Below are positions 9,701-16,643 of a DNA stretch of 64,000 nucleotides, one piece after another. The DNA lies in assembly GCA_031431475.1 (NCBI GenBank), contig JANPDL010000002.1:17984-81983 (forward strand), given 5' to 3'. A program made the translations under genes and the position numbers. Positions within the stretch are counted from its first letter, which is position 1; each line of letters opens with the position of its first letter. The notes beneath the pieces were generated by a model. That model did no database searches. It was not told the DNA's origin and worked only from the letters and a program-made list of their open reading frames with translations. The DNA is from JADCCX01 sp031431475. Its GTDB lineage: Bacteria > Pseudomonadota > Alphaproteobacteria > Rhizobiales > Beijerinckiaceae.

Positions 9701-10288
9701 CGTCTGGACCAGGGCGCGCTGATCGCCCGCGGGCTTGGCCTTGGTCTGTCCATTGTTGAACGCATCACAAAGGTACTCGACCACCGCATTGCGCTCTATT
9801 CCCTTCCGGGCAAAGGCTCGATTTTTACTGTGGAAGTCCCGACCGCGCCGTCGTTGGCATTGCTGCCGACTCCGCAGACGGTTCAACATGTCCCTTCGGG
9901 TATCAGCGGATTAAAAATCCTGTGCATCGATAACGAGCCCGCCATTCTGGAAGGCATGCGCGTGCTGGTCGGGGGCTGGGGCTGCGACGTGGTGACGGCA
10001 GCCGATGAGCGTTCGGCCATTGCCTTGATAAAGCGCCAGGAAGGCATGCCCGACGCCATCATCGCGGATTATCATCTGGATCGCGGCAATGGTCTTGCTG
10101 CGATCCGCGCGATCCGGAAATCCTTGAAGACCCCTGTGAAAGCCATCCTGCTGACCGCCGACCGAACAGCAGAGCTGAGGGAACAGGCCGCAGCCATCGA
10201 GGTGCAGGTCCTCAACAAGCCGTTGAAGCCTGCCGCTCTCAGGGCCTGGCTGTCGCAGATTGGCGTCCAGCGCGCTGCAGCCGAGTAA
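6785..10288 (+). CDS. Hybrid sensor histidine kinase with sodium/solute symporter-like sensor (CbrA/CrbS type)
   Basis: 1167 residues, starting at GTG 6785. Residues 1 to about 500 form a 12-13 helix domain of the SLC5 (sodium:solute symporter) fold (YCTSWTFLGSVGL; VARYG-like SRYGKNQAVAATVTLI; VMLPRQFHVTVVENRDQSD). A PAS-like region follows (about 640-750), then a coiled coil and a HisKA domain with phospho-acceptor His813 in AASHDILQPLN. The ATPase domain has NLISNAIKYTP and CDTGIGIP. A receiver domain closes the protein with Asp1095 (IIADYHLD). The family couples nutrient uptake or sensing (acetate, histidine, C/N balance in CbrA/CrbS) to a two-component relay. No cognate response regulator lies beside it, so the partner must be elsewhere. 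Confidence 0.93.
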   Translation: MLQNWMVVLAALVYLIALFAIAHVGENRGRRLINGPLRPVIYALTLGVYCTSWTFLGSVGLSSRTGYDFLAIYLGPVIVVGLCSFFIARIVRLAKDNNIASIADFVASRYGKNQAVAATVTLIAVIAVLPYIALQLKAISASLEVFIGADGGASASPVFADMALLVAGILAFFAVVFGTRQVDTTEHQDGLMIAVAVESAIKLVAFITAGIFITWWMFDGPADLFAQAAERADITAVFSRTPDWGLLFTMTLLSAGAIVMLPRQFHVTVVENRDQSDVRQAAWMFPAYLVAINLFVIPIAIAGLLIFPAGAIDRDLTVLALPLKDGAGAVALVVLIGGLSAATAMVIVECVALAVMISNDLFMPLALRQRTTRPVKDMGGMILLVRRIAIVVVLMLGYAYYRAAGDAALASIGLLAFAAIAQIGPALLGGLYWQRATARGAIAGLLTGIGVWAYTLLVPSFGPENTVFGGVIRDGLFGLAALKPNQLFGIETHPLVHGVLVSLAANITAFVGTSLTRQPTAIERLQANLFVNQDSITTGPAFRLWRSSVTVDELRQTVSRYLGEERTRTAFQTFEVSRDGATIGRQEADPHTMRFAEHLLASAIGASSSRLVLSLMLRRRNLSSDAALRVLDEASAAIQQNRALLQNALDHAQQGMTVFDNDLQLLASNRAFRDIFDLPPELVQPGTRLEDIVSFNAQRGFYGESSGKEVVAERLRSYVYDTAPVRLRLPTRGMVIDIRSNRLPDGGRVTTYTDITASVSAEEALASANETLEKRVRERTEELTSANLALGRAKADADEANLSKTRFLAAASHDILQPLNAARLYTSSLVERISGEEAASLARNADASLDAVEEILTALLDISKLDSGSMKPDLSVVRVDELFRQLAIEFGPIAKEKGLPLTFVSCSLSIRTDRRLLRRLLQNLISNAIKYTPSGRVLVGCRRRRGRLRIEVCDTGIGIPQNRQKQIFREFQRLDQGALIARGLGLGLSIVERITKVLDHRIALYSLPGKGSIFTVEVPTAPSLALLPTPQTVQHVPSGISGLKILCIDNEPAILEGMRVLVGGWGCDVVTAADERSAIALIKRQEGMPDAIIADYHLDRGNGLAAIRAIRKSLKTPVKAILLTADRTAELREQAAAIEVQVLNKPLKPAALRAWLSQIGVQRAAAE

Positions 10289-10299
10289 ATCGCCGGGTG

Positions 10300-10402
10300 T
10301 TAACCACCCGCAGCAGCAAACCGTTAACCATCCGCCGCAATTAAGCCCTTTTACTGCCTGTTTGCAGGGTTCTGGAAAGGTTGACGAGGGATTTCGTTAA
10401 CC
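10300..10402 (+). promoter_or_regulatory. Three TTAACC (CtrA half-site-like) motifs upstream of pal
   Basis: TTAACC occurs at 10300-10305, 10324-10329 (as TTAACCAT) and 10397-10402, within the 180-bp gap between the kinase and pal. TTAACC is the half-site of the alphaproteobacterial cell-cycle regulator CtrA, but none is arranged as the full TTAA-N7-TTAAC site, so regulation by CtrA is only a suggestion. A TTGACG at 10381 is a possible -35. Confidence 0.3.
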
Positions 10403-10468
10403 TGCGAAAGTTTAGGGTTCTTCTCAACAACCGCAGGGCGGCTGACACTGACCTGACAGGAGCAATCA

Positions 10469-10984
10469 ATGTTTTCGTGTGACATCACACGCCGGGGCTT
10501 CAAGCTGGGCATGGCGCTTTCCGTGGCGCTTGCGCTGGGTGCCTGCGCCCGCAGCGACAAGGATGGCGCGGGGGCCGGAGGAACCGGCTTTGGCGCGGGC
10601 GGTGCTGCCGTCCCAGGCTCGCCGCAGGACTTCGTCGTGAACGTGGGTGACCGCGTCTTCTTCGACTCGGATTCATCGGAATTGAACTCCACCGCCGTGG
10701 CAACGCTGGAGAAGCAGTCACAGTGGCTCGCCCGCTACGGCCAGTATTCCTTCACTGTGGAAGGCCATGCCGATGAGCGCGGCACGCGCGAGTATAACTT
10801 CGCATTGGGCGCAAGGCGTGCCGAATCCGTGAAGAACTATCTGTCCGCCAAGGGCGTTTCAGCGTCCCGCATCCGCACTATCTCCTATGGCAAGGAGCGT
10901 CCGGTGGCGGTTTGCGACAATATCAGCTGCTGGTCACAGAACCGCCGCGCCGTCACGGTGCTGGGCGGCGGGCAGGGCAGTTAA
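10469..10984 (+). CDS. pal: Peptidoglycan-associated lipoprotein Pal
   Basis: 171 residues. A signal peptide ends in the lipobox LALGAC, giving lipidated Cys26; a Gly/Ala-rich linker (about 30-48) leads to an OmpA-like C-terminal domain with RVFFDSDSSEL, VEGHADERGTREYN and LGARRAESVKNYL, the meso-diaminopimelate-binding motifs. Pal anchors the outer membrane to the cell wall and works with TolB and the TolQRA motor during division. Length and motifs are typical. Its usual neighbours (tolQRAB upstream, ybgF downstream) are absent here: it stands alone between a histidine kinase and a terminator. Confidence 0.94.
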   Translation: MFSCDITRRGFKLGMALSVALALGACARSDKDGAGAGGTGFGAGGAAVPGSPQDFVVNVGDRVFFDSDSSELNSTAVATLEKQSQWLARYGQYSFTVEGHADERGTREYNFALGARRAESVKNYLSAKGVSASRIRTISYGKERPVAVCDNISCWSQNRRAVTVLGGGQGS

Positions 10985-11165
10985 CCGAGATCCGGCTCAC
11001 CCCCCTATGCCTCCGCGGGTATGCCACCCGCATCGCAGGTCCATGGGGTGAACCGCGATACCTCTGCCGAAAGCTGCGCCAGGCGTGGCCGAAGGAAGAA
11101 CGGGGGTTACATGGATGTCCAAGGACATCTGCATGGCTTTTAACGTCTGCGGATGGGGACAAGGA
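10985..11165 (+). other. Structured intergenic stretch after pal, possible 3' UTR or small RNA
   Basis: No convincing gene. The sequence contains nested inverted repeats: TCACCCC near 10998 pairs with GGGGTGA near 11045, enclosing a perfect GCGGGT/ACCCGC hairpin, and GATGTCC/GGACATC lies around 11113-11128. The whole ends in the terminator at 11166. This could be a stable pal 3' UTR or an independent RNA of about 180-200 nt. I could not match it to SRP, 6S or tmRNA consensus. Confidence 0.3.
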
Positions 11166-11206
11166 AAAGGCCGGTGCTCCGTTGGGATCACCGGCCTTTC
11201 TTTTTG
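11166..11206 (+). terminator. Strong Rho-independent terminator, probably bidirectional
   Basis: Perfect 11-bp stem AAAGGCCGGTG (11166-11176) / CACCGGCCTTT (11189-11199), 12-nt loop, followed by CTTTTTG. On the other strand the stem is followed by TTTTCC, so it can also stop the leftward TAXI gene transcript. Confidence 0.88.
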
Positions 11207-11219
11207 TGCAATGTAAGCC

Positions 11220-12182
11220 TTACTTGAGGATACCGGCTTCCTTGTAGAAACGCTCTGCACCGGGATGCAGGGGGATACCCAGGCCGACAAGTGCCGTCGC
11301 AGGCGTGATCGCTTTGCCCTTGGCATGGCCCGTATCGAGTGCCGTGCGTGTCTTGGCACTCCACATGGCCTTGGTTACATCATAGACGACGTCCGCCGAA
11401 ACCTTGGATGTTGTGATCCACTGCGCGCCGACAGCGACGGTGGCGACAGCACCGATATCCTTGTAGGTGCCAGCCGGGATTTCATCGGCAGCAAAGAATT
11501 TCGCGGTTTCGCGCAGTTTGGCCGCTTCTGGTCCCGAAATTGGCACCAGTTCGATACCACCCGCCGCTGACGCCAGCTCCGTTATCGCGCCTGCAGGGTA
11601 GCCGCCGGTGAAGAAGAAGGCATCGACGGAGCCGTCGCGCAGCTTTTCAGCCGCCTGATTGGGCTTCACAAACTCGGCCTTGATGTCCGATTCCTTGACA
11701 CCATAGGCCCCGAGAATGGCACGCGCATTGACCAGCGTTCCTGATCCTGGCTCATCCAGCGACACGCGCTTGCCCTTGAGATCGGCCGGTGATTTCACGC
11801 CAAGGCCCTTGCGCACGACGAGATGCACGCTTTCAGGATAGAGATTGGCTATGGCGCGCAATTCATCGACCTTGCCGCGCCCTTCCCAGATGCCTGTTCC
11901 AGTATAGGCCCATGTTGCCACGTCGGCCTGGCTGAAGCCCGATTCCATCGACCCGCCGACGATACCGTTGACATTGGCAACCGAACCATTGGTGGCGACG
12001 GCGGTCGAGACCAGTTTGTCCGTGGAGATCGCATTCGCGATCATGCCGCCGACGGGATAATAGGTGCCCGCTGTCCCGCCTGTGCCGATGCGGAAGAATT
12101 GCTGCTGTGCGATGGCTATGCCTGCGACGGCAAAGGCCGAAGCAGCTAAAGTAGTGGCTAGAAGAATACGGCGATTCAACAT
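11220..12182 (-). CDS. TAXI-family TRAP transporter solute-binding protein
   Basis: 320 residues with a signal peptide (LLATTLAASAFAVAGIAIA, cleaved before QQQFF). The mature protein has the TAXI (TRAP-associated extracytoplasmic immunogenic) pattern: FRIGTGGTAGTYYPVGGMIAN, GFSQADVATWAYTG, LKGKRVSLDEPGSGT and VDAFFFTGGYP. It should bind a substrate in the periplasm and deliver it to a fused TRAP permease; glutamate or other carboxylates are typical ligands, but the ligand here is unknown. No permease gene is in the window: the next gene encodes a four-helix membrane protein that is too small and unlike DctQM fusions. Confidence 0.9.
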   Translation of the reverse strand: MLNRRILLATTLAASAFAVAGIAIAQQQFFRIGTGGTAGTYYPVGGMIANAISTDKLVSTAVATNGSVANVNGIVGGSMESGFSQADVATWAYTGTGIWEGRGKVDELRAIANLYPESVHLVVRKGLGVKSPADLKGKRVSLDEPGSGTLVNARAILGAYGVKESDIKAEFVKPNQAAEKLRDGSVDAFFFTGGYPAGAITELASAAGGIELVPISGPEAAKLRETAKFFAADEIPAGTYKDIGAVATVAVGAQWITTSKVSADVVYDVTKAMWSAKTRTALDTGHAKGKAITPATALVGLGIPLHPGAERFYKEAGILK

Positions 12183-12264
12183 GATTGGCTCCCGGATGCG
12201 GCAGCGTAAGGGCTACCTGTGATCAAGACATGGCAGGAAAAAACGGCTTGCGCCAGAGGGTCGA

Positions 12265-12702
12265 TCAGATGCCGTAGATCGATGCCAACGTCAGCAGTGG
12301 CGGCATGCTGGTCTTGAAAAAGATCATGGCGAGAAATGCGGCCTGCAACAGCTCAAGCCTTGCCCGCGTGCCTTTATATGGCATGTCCGCGCCGGTTGTG
12401 GCGGCTGCGCGCATTGATGGCAGCATGAAACTTTCCGCAATCTGGAAGGAGACGGCGACGGCAATGAAGCCTGCAAACGTGCCCCAGCTGAAAGAGAAAG
12501 CGGCCAGCGCGCCGATGCTCGCCAGAATGGTTGCCAGCTGATAGGCGCGGTCCGTATGGGCGATATCGAAGAGCGCGGTCTCGGGAGTGGTCACCGGAAT
12601 TTTCCCCCGCACCAGAATTGTCGTGAGCACCACCCCGAAGGCCGCAGCGGCGCAAAGCAGCGAAACCACGATCTGAATGACGGTCCATGAAGCAGCGGCC
12701 AT
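12265..12702 (-). CDS. Four-helix integral membrane protein of unknown function
   Basis: 145 residues with about four transmembrane segments (WTVIQIVVSLLCAAAAFGVV; LATILASIGALAAFSF; TFAGFIAVAVSFQIAES; LLQAAFLAMIFFKTSMPPLL). A clear AAGGAG lies just upstream of the ATG at 12702. Its position beside the TAXI binding protein might suggest an accessory transport subunit, but no motif supports that. Last host gene before the prophage junction. Upstream lie several GTTAAC motifs. Confidence 0.65.
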   Translation of the reverse strand: MAAASWTVIQIVVSLLCAAAAFGVVLTTILVRGKIPVTTPETALFDIAHTDRAYQLATILASIGALAAFSFSWGTFAGFIAVAVSFQIAESFMLPSMRAAATTGADMPYKGTRARLELLQAAFLAMIFFKTSMPPLLTLASIYGI

Positions 12703-12830
12703 GATGGGTTAACTCCTTGTCAGCCATCTCAAGCACGGCACGCCCGGTAACGAAATGTTAACCTTGATGATTGGTTAACGCTGGCTTGGTTTGGTGTGTT
12801 GATTTCATTGCGATTTCCCCTCCTTGGTTT
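12703..12830. other. Left host/prophage junction region, attachment site expected here
   Basis: The host-like membrane protein ends its upstream side here and the phage integrase begins at 12831, so attL should lie in these 128 bp. A perfect inverted repeat GTTAACC (12757-12763) / GGTTAAC (12773-12779) and a further GTTAAC near 12705 are present. No tRNA gene is visible, so integration appears intergenic. The core cannot be defined because attR is outside the window. Confidence 0.4.
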
Positions 12831-13880
12831 TCAGCGATCAACGCCAGTTCGCAGTTCGCGTTCTGTTTTCGTGCCTCTTGCGGCCATTCTCTGGTCGATG
12901 TGACGGCTGTAACGCATCACCATCTGCAGGCTCATCCCGACCCTGGCGGCGATCTGCTGATGGGAATATCCAGCAATCCGTTCATCACAGACTTTCGTCG
13001 CGCGGAGGTCGTGAGGCGTGAAGCCGACGAGAGCCTTGCCGGCAGAGGTCGCTGCATACTCGTGCCAGAGCCGTCGCACCTTGCGCTCTGTGAAGCGCTT
13101 GCCGCCATTGAGGCCGATGTAGGGGGAGGTCGCGAACGCCTTCCAGCCATCCATGGTCTTGCGCTCTGCCGCAGACAGCGGACACCAGTGCGGACGGTCA
13201 TGGGTCTTGGTGATCGTCGTGACGATGCCTTCCTCGTCACGATGACGGGGCTCCATGCGAATGAGATCGCCGATCCGTTGACCCGTGGCGCGCCCGATGA
13301 CGCCGAGACGCCGCAGCATCTCAGGAGCCGATTGCAAAGCCGCCCATGCCTCGGGCGTCAGCGGCTTCGCCCCGTCACCCTTTTCCGTGAGGTCATCCAC
13401 TTCCCGAGCAGGGTTGTCGCTGCGCAACTCCATCTGGACGGCCAGCTTCATGATCGCGCGGACCTGAACCATCACCTGGTTGCCCATCGTCGGGCGATCC
13501 GCGAACTGGCCCTGCAAGGCCGTTATTCCGCCAATAGATATCTGATCTGGCCTCAGTCTGCCCCACGCCGTCTCGATATAGCCAAGGGCCACATTGTAAA
13601 GCGCTTTAGTGTTGGGCCTCAGAGACGGCCATTTCCGGGCCTTGTATGCCTCGATCACGGTCGCAATGGTGCCTGCGGGCCGGTCAACCATGGCAATATC
13701 GGCACCGCCAAGGCGTGCAAGAGCCTCAAACCATCCTTGAGTATTGGGATCGGGAAGCCGGGTCAGAGGACCACGTTGCGTCTTGGGCAGATGACGGCCT
13801 TCCTGATGATACCAGTAGGTTGCGACCGCGCCGCTGGCGAGCCGCTTGCGCACCGGGTAAACCCCTCTAGGCAGCGACAT
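12831..13880 (-). CDS. int: Phage tyrosine-recombinase integrase
   Basis: 349 residues from the ATG at 13880, preferred over 13904 because a GGGGG Shine-Dalgarno-like tract sits just upstream. An N-terminal arm/core-binding region (about 60-165, SAM-like helices) precedes the catalytic domain with Arg202 (ATGQRIGDLIRM), the HDLR box (His290, Arg293) and the nucleophile Tyr324 (MRYSRH). The usual LGH histidine position reads VGM, a substitution seen in some divergent integrases. Catalyses site-specific insertion and excision of the prophage. It is the last gene of the leftward early operon, next to the presumed attL. Confidence 0.92.
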   Translation of the reverse strand: MSLPRGVYPVRKRLASGAVATYWYHQEGRHLPKTQRGPLTRLPDPNTQGWFEALARLGGADIAMVDRPAGTIATVIEAYKARKWPSLRPNTKALYNVALGYIETAWGRLRPDQISIGGITALQGQFADRPTMGNQVMVQVRAIMKLAVQMELRSDNPAREVDDLTEKGDGAKPLTPEAWAALQSAPEMLRRLGVIGRATGQRIGDLIRMEPRHRDEEGIVTTITKTHDRPHWCPLSAAERKTMDGWKAFATSPYIGLNGGKRFTERKVRRLWHEYAATSAGKALVGFTPHDLRATKVCDERIAGYSHQQIAARVGMSLQMVMRYSRHIDQRMAARGTKTERELRTGVDR

Positions 13881-14136
13881 TCCGAGCCCCCTTCTTCCCG
13901 ACATTCAACGCTCCCGCAACTGACGGGTCGCATTCAACGCCAGATCGCCCGCCTGACGCAAGAGCGGCCTCCACCGAGGGCCAGTGCCAGCGGATCGTCT
14001 GGCCTTCCCTGACGCATGGAGCGGGGGCCTTGTTGAGCTTTACCCACGTATCCCATGTGTCACGGCTGATCTCGCACAGCGCAGCAGCAGTGTCGGCACA
14101 GACGAAGATAGGGGGGATGTCGGAGCGGCGTGTCAT
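13867..14136 (-). CDS. Excisionase-like DNA-binding protein
   Basis: 89 residues from ATG 14136 (MTRRSDIPPIFVCADTAAAL). The stretch TAAALCEISRDTWDTWVKLN then GQTIRWHWPSVEAAL has the helix-turn-helix plus wing pattern of MerR/AlpA-like excisionases, which bend DNA to drive prophage excision. It overlaps the integrase start by 14 bases and its own ATG overlaps the preceding stop, as expected for a xis-int pair. Identification is by context and fold-like pattern rather than strong motif. Confidence 0.6.
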   Translation of the reverse strand: MTRRSDIPPIFVCADTAAALCEISRDTWDTWVKLNKAPAPCVREGQTIRWHWPSVEAALASGGRSGVECDPSVAGALNVGKKGARNVAA

Positions 14137-14309
14137 GCCCGGTCCCAATACCGTTTGAACGCTGTAATCTCTTCCTGAACATCGCGTTTTGCATATCGAA
14201 TTGCTGCCATGTTTTCGCACCAAAGACGTGCAACAAATGCACGCGGAATACACCAGGCAAGCGCTATCAGGGCAAGCAGCCGAACCAAGTACCGAGGCGG
14301 ACGTTTCAT
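14133..14309 (-). CDS. Small membrane-anchored phage protein (58 aa)
   Basis: 58 residues starting MKRPPRYLVRLLALIALAWC: a basic N terminus followed by one hydrophobic segment, then a charged cytoplasmic-type tail (YAKRDVQEEITAFKRYW). Start and stop overlap the neighbours by four bases (ATGA) on both sides, which is good evidence that it is translated. Function unknown. Confidence 0.6.
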   Translation of the reverse strand: MKRPPRYLVRLLALIALAWCIPRAFVARLWCENMAAIRYAKRDVQEEITAFKRYWDRA

Positions 14310-14479
14310 CTCACCACCTTCGACGCTTCAATGGCGGCAAAAGCCACATCGTTCAGCAGTCCGAACGGCCCAAGCATCCATGCACGGCGGATGTCGGTCA
14401 TCATGTGCCCCTGCCGCACGAGTTCCCGTGCGAGTCTGAAGTTGTGCCAGAAGACGCTAAGGTTGACGGTTCGGTTCAT
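14306..14479 (-). CDS. Small phage protein (57 aa), unknown function
   Basis: 57 residues, MNRTVNLSVFWHNFRLAREL with two amphipathic helices and no membrane segment. ATGA overlaps with both neighbouring genes tie it into the leftward operon. Not recognised. Confidence 0.6.
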   Translation of the reverse strand: MNRTVNLSVFWHNFRLARELVRQGHMMTDIRRAWMLGPFGLLNDVAFAAIEASKVVR

Positions 14480-14847
14480 GGCGCTTTGTCCAAAGTGTGA
14501 GCGCGTTTTTTCCCGGCATCAAATTTGCCCTTGTCCATCATTCCGATGGCAACGAGGTGGCGGCGTTCTGCACGCGGCATACTGCGATATTGCGCTCGGC
14601 AGTCATACTCTCGGCAGATGGCAGGGGCGTGATCATGGATTTTACATCCACTTTCGCCCAAATAAACACATTCGCCATTCGCTTTATGCTGCAACATCAG
14701 CGCTGGCTTGCCGTTCAGCGGGTGCGTGATTGGCACGGTCAAATATAGTTCAGGCCTGTCGCCATGCTCGGGATGCAGAACGATCACGTCATTGATGCAG
14801 CAAAGGCGGCATCCGTTGCATGGAACGGATTGGCGAAATGGGCTCAT
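14476..14847 (-). CDS. YkgJ-family cysteine-cluster protein
   Basis: 123 residues. The CNGCRLCC motif near the N terminus, followed by CVYLGESGCKIHDHAPAICREYDC, is the conserved eight-cysteine pattern of the YkgJ/Fe-S or zinc cluster family (UPF0153). The cysteines probably bind an iron-sulfur cluster or zinc. Biochemical role in phages is not known to me. Overlaps its neighbours by ATGA at both ends. Confidence 0.8.
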   Translation of the reverse strand: MSPFRQSVPCNGCRLCCINDVIVLHPEHGDRPELYLTVPITHPLNGKPALMLQHKANGECVYLGESGCKIHDHAPAICREYDCRAQYRSMPRAERRHLVAIGMMDKGKFDAGKKRAHTLDKAP

Positions 14848-15020
14848 CGCATCACCAGCGGCATTATGAGGATAGCAAACGTAGCCACGGTGATGACGCC
14901 CCAGAGCATGGCGAGGCGGGTTTCCATCGTCTGGATGTTCCGGTCACGCCGGACACGCGCCGACCTGATGGCATCCATTACCTTCTGTGCTGCCGGATCG
15001 TTGGGAGTGTGCTCGGTCAT
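14844..15020 (-). CDS. Small single-pass membrane protein (58 aa)
   Basis: 58 residues from ATG 15020, preceded by GGGTGG. N-terminal half is hydrophilic (EHTPNDPAAQKVMDAIRSA), the C-terminal end is a membrane segment (LWGVITVATFAILIMPLVM). ATGA overlap with the YkgJ-like gene. Function unknown; such proteins in early operons can be superinfection-exclusion or division-inhibiting factors, but nothing here shows that. Confidence 0.6.
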   Translation of the reverse strand: MTEHTPNDPAAQKVMDAIRSARVRRDRNIQTMETRLAMLWGVITVATFAILIMPLVMR

Positions 15021-15448
15021 GATCCACCCTTCATCACCGACCGAGCGTCCTGCACCACGGCCTTGCCTGCTTTGGTGTCGCCAGAGACTTCCCAGAGGCG
15101 ACACGCGATCACGAGAGGATCAAGCCCATACTTCTTCCAGAACGCTTTTTCGCCCATGGCGTGCTGCTCCGCGTGAGCATTGGAGGACAGCGGGACAACC
15201 CATCGGTCTTCCGCCTTGCGGCCCATGCCCCTGTCGGGTTTTCCCCAAAGCTTCGACGCGAACGATACATGCGCGGCCTCGACTGGCGACTTGCCCGTGA
15301 TGAGGCACGGCAGTTCGTGTATCCACGCGAGATGGTCCTTCGCCACCTTGGCGGATTCATCCTTTGCAGGCTTGGTAACCTTGCGCATCGGATCGCCCTT
15401 CAACAGGGAGCCTGGCGCTGCGCGGCGCTGCAGGAAGGATGTCATCAC
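15017..15448 (-). CDS. DUF968-like (putative HNH-type nuclease) phage protein
   Basis: 143 residues. The central region HLAWIHELPCLITGKSPVEAAHVSF followed by GRKAEDRWVVPLSSNAHAEQHAMGEKAFW fits the DUF968/lambda-NinX-like HNH fold, with the AAH histidine and the HAEQH cluster as probable metal ligands. Such proteins sit in phage recombination operons, consistent with recT and the exonuclease upstream. Activity is inferred only. Starts at 15448 or 15445 (two ATGs). Confidence 0.75.
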   Translation of the reverse strand: MMTSFLQRRAAPGSLLKGDPMRKVTKPAKDESAKVAKDHLAWIHELPCLITGKSPVEAAHVSFASKLWGKPDRGMGRKAEDRWVVPLSSNAHAEQHAMGEKAFWKKYGLDPLVIACRLWEVSGDTKAGKAVVQDARSVMKGGS

Positions 15449-16401
15449 TTCGCTCCAGTTGGCATCTGGCGGATCTTCAGGTCATCAGGGATAGGCGGGA
15501 GTGGCTTCCGAACGCCGTGCATCTGTTTCATGAAAAACGCCGTGCCAGCCGCCGCACATTGATCGCGGATCGAGCGTGTCCAGTCCGGGTGCATGGGCCG
15601 CGCGCCGGGGCCGGATTCGCCGCCGACGATGATCCAATCAAGGTTGGGCGTGTCAGGATGTTGATAGACCATGTAGTGCCCGCAATCAGGGCACACCGGC
15701 TCAAGCTCGCCCCCGCACTTTGGACAGCCTTCCGAAATGACAGGCTCGGTATCCGGACCGCATTCTTCTTCGCATTCAGTGCACCGTTCAACACTAGGAA
15801 ACGTTGGCAACCGAAGGCCGCAGGACGCGCCGCATTCATAGCAATTCGACATCCAGGCCCTGAAATCCACCGGCCCCAGCAGCGGCTCGGCGCTGACAAA
15901 CCGCACCGCTGCTGGCACGTCGAGCAAATGCGGAATGCGCCGGTCAGCCTCCTGCTGGTTCTCGGCCGTCGTGCCGAGCCAAACGTTGTTCCAGCCATCG
16001 CCCCATGGTTTCACGCCCGTTTCCGGGTCGGGCAGCATCTTCGCGATGTTCTGCGGGCGCTTGGTGAGGATCAGCCAGTCGAGATGCGGCGTCTGCTCGA
16101 TGGTGTGCCACGCCTCACGCCGCCATTGCGATGGAACCTGATTATCGAAGAAATCGGCAAGGCTGTTGGTGAAGACACGATAGCGGATGCCAAGCGCAGC
16201 GGCTTCCTTGTTCCACTTGTGGGCCTTGTAGCGATTGGACAGCGTAGTCTGTTGCCTCTCGCCATCCCAAAGATGCGGCTTTCCGTATCGGGTCGCCCAT
16301 GCTTCCGCATAGCAATGGTCGCAGGCCGGGCTGACCTTGGTGCAGCCGATCCAGAAATTCATGGTGTTGTCGCACCACTCAATTTTGCTGTTCTCGGCCA
16401 T
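15445..16401 (-). CDS. DUF5131 (phage Gp37/Gp68) family protein
   Basis: 318 residues. The N terminus (KIEWCDNTMNFWIGCTKVSP then CDHCYAE) has the Cys-x6-Cys-x2-Cys cluster of the family, and VFTNSLADFFD, LDWLILTKRPQNI, VWLGTTAENQQ and WIIVGGESGPGARPMHPDW are its conserved blocks. The family looks like a radical-SAM-type barrel with an Fe-S cluster. Between about 205 and 265 there is an insertion with at least ten cysteines (CYECGASC, CTECEEEC, CPKCGG, CPDCGH), a zinc-ribbon pair. Chemistry unknown. Confidence 0.88.
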   Translation of the reverse strand: MAENSKIEWCDNTMNFWIGCTKVSPACDHCYAEAWATRYGKPHLWDGERQQTTLSNRYKAHKWNKEAAALGIRYRVFTNSLADFFDNQVPSQWRREAWHTIEQTPHLDWLILTKRPQNIAKMLPDPETGVKPWGDGWNNVWLGTTAENQQEADRRIPHLLDVPAAVRFVSAEPLLGPVDFRAWMSNCYECGASCGLRLPTFPSVERCTECEEECGPDTEPVISEGCPKCGGELEPVCPDCGHYMVYQHPDTPNLDWIIVGGESGPGARPMHPDWTRSIRDQCAAAGTAFFMKQMHGVRKPLPPIPDDLKIRQMPTGAK

Positions 16402-16643
16402 CAGTGCATTCCCTTCCTTATTGTTTCAGCTTTCGACGATGCGTTCCAAAGCTCGGAGATGATCTGCGCATCGCTCGGAGAAAAGCAGATGCAGAGAATG
16501 GGAAGGTCCGTTTCCTCATCAGACATCGCCCACTCGACGCATTGCTCCATCGTTGCCTCTTCGGGCACGACCAGGTGATGCTCTTCAACCTCGTCGTCGC
16601 ACATCATTCCGACGATGACGGCCTTGACCTTATTGCGTGGCAT
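16401..16643 (-). CDS. Hypothetical phage protein (80 aa)
   Basis: 80 residues from the ATG at 16643 (MPRNKVKAVIVGMMCDDEVE); acidic, with no membrane segment. It overlaps the stop of the upstream gene by 14 bases and touches the start of the DUF5131 gene, so it belongs to the operon. Not recognised. Confidence 0.6.
   Translation of the reverse strand: MPRNKVKAVIVGMMCDDEVEEHHLVVPEEATMEQCVEWAMSDEETDLPILCICFSPSDAQIISELWNASSKAETIRKGMH

Noticed and set aside
10985..11165. SRP (4.5S), 6S or tmRNA gene
   Set aside because: A loose match to the SRP GGAAGG motif region (GGCCGAAGGAAG) lacks the AGCAGCC partner; length and pairing do not match 6S or tmRNA that I can recall.
12400..12830. tRNA-targeted attachment site
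   Set aside because: No tRNA fold is visible at the left junction; the attachment site seems intergenic.
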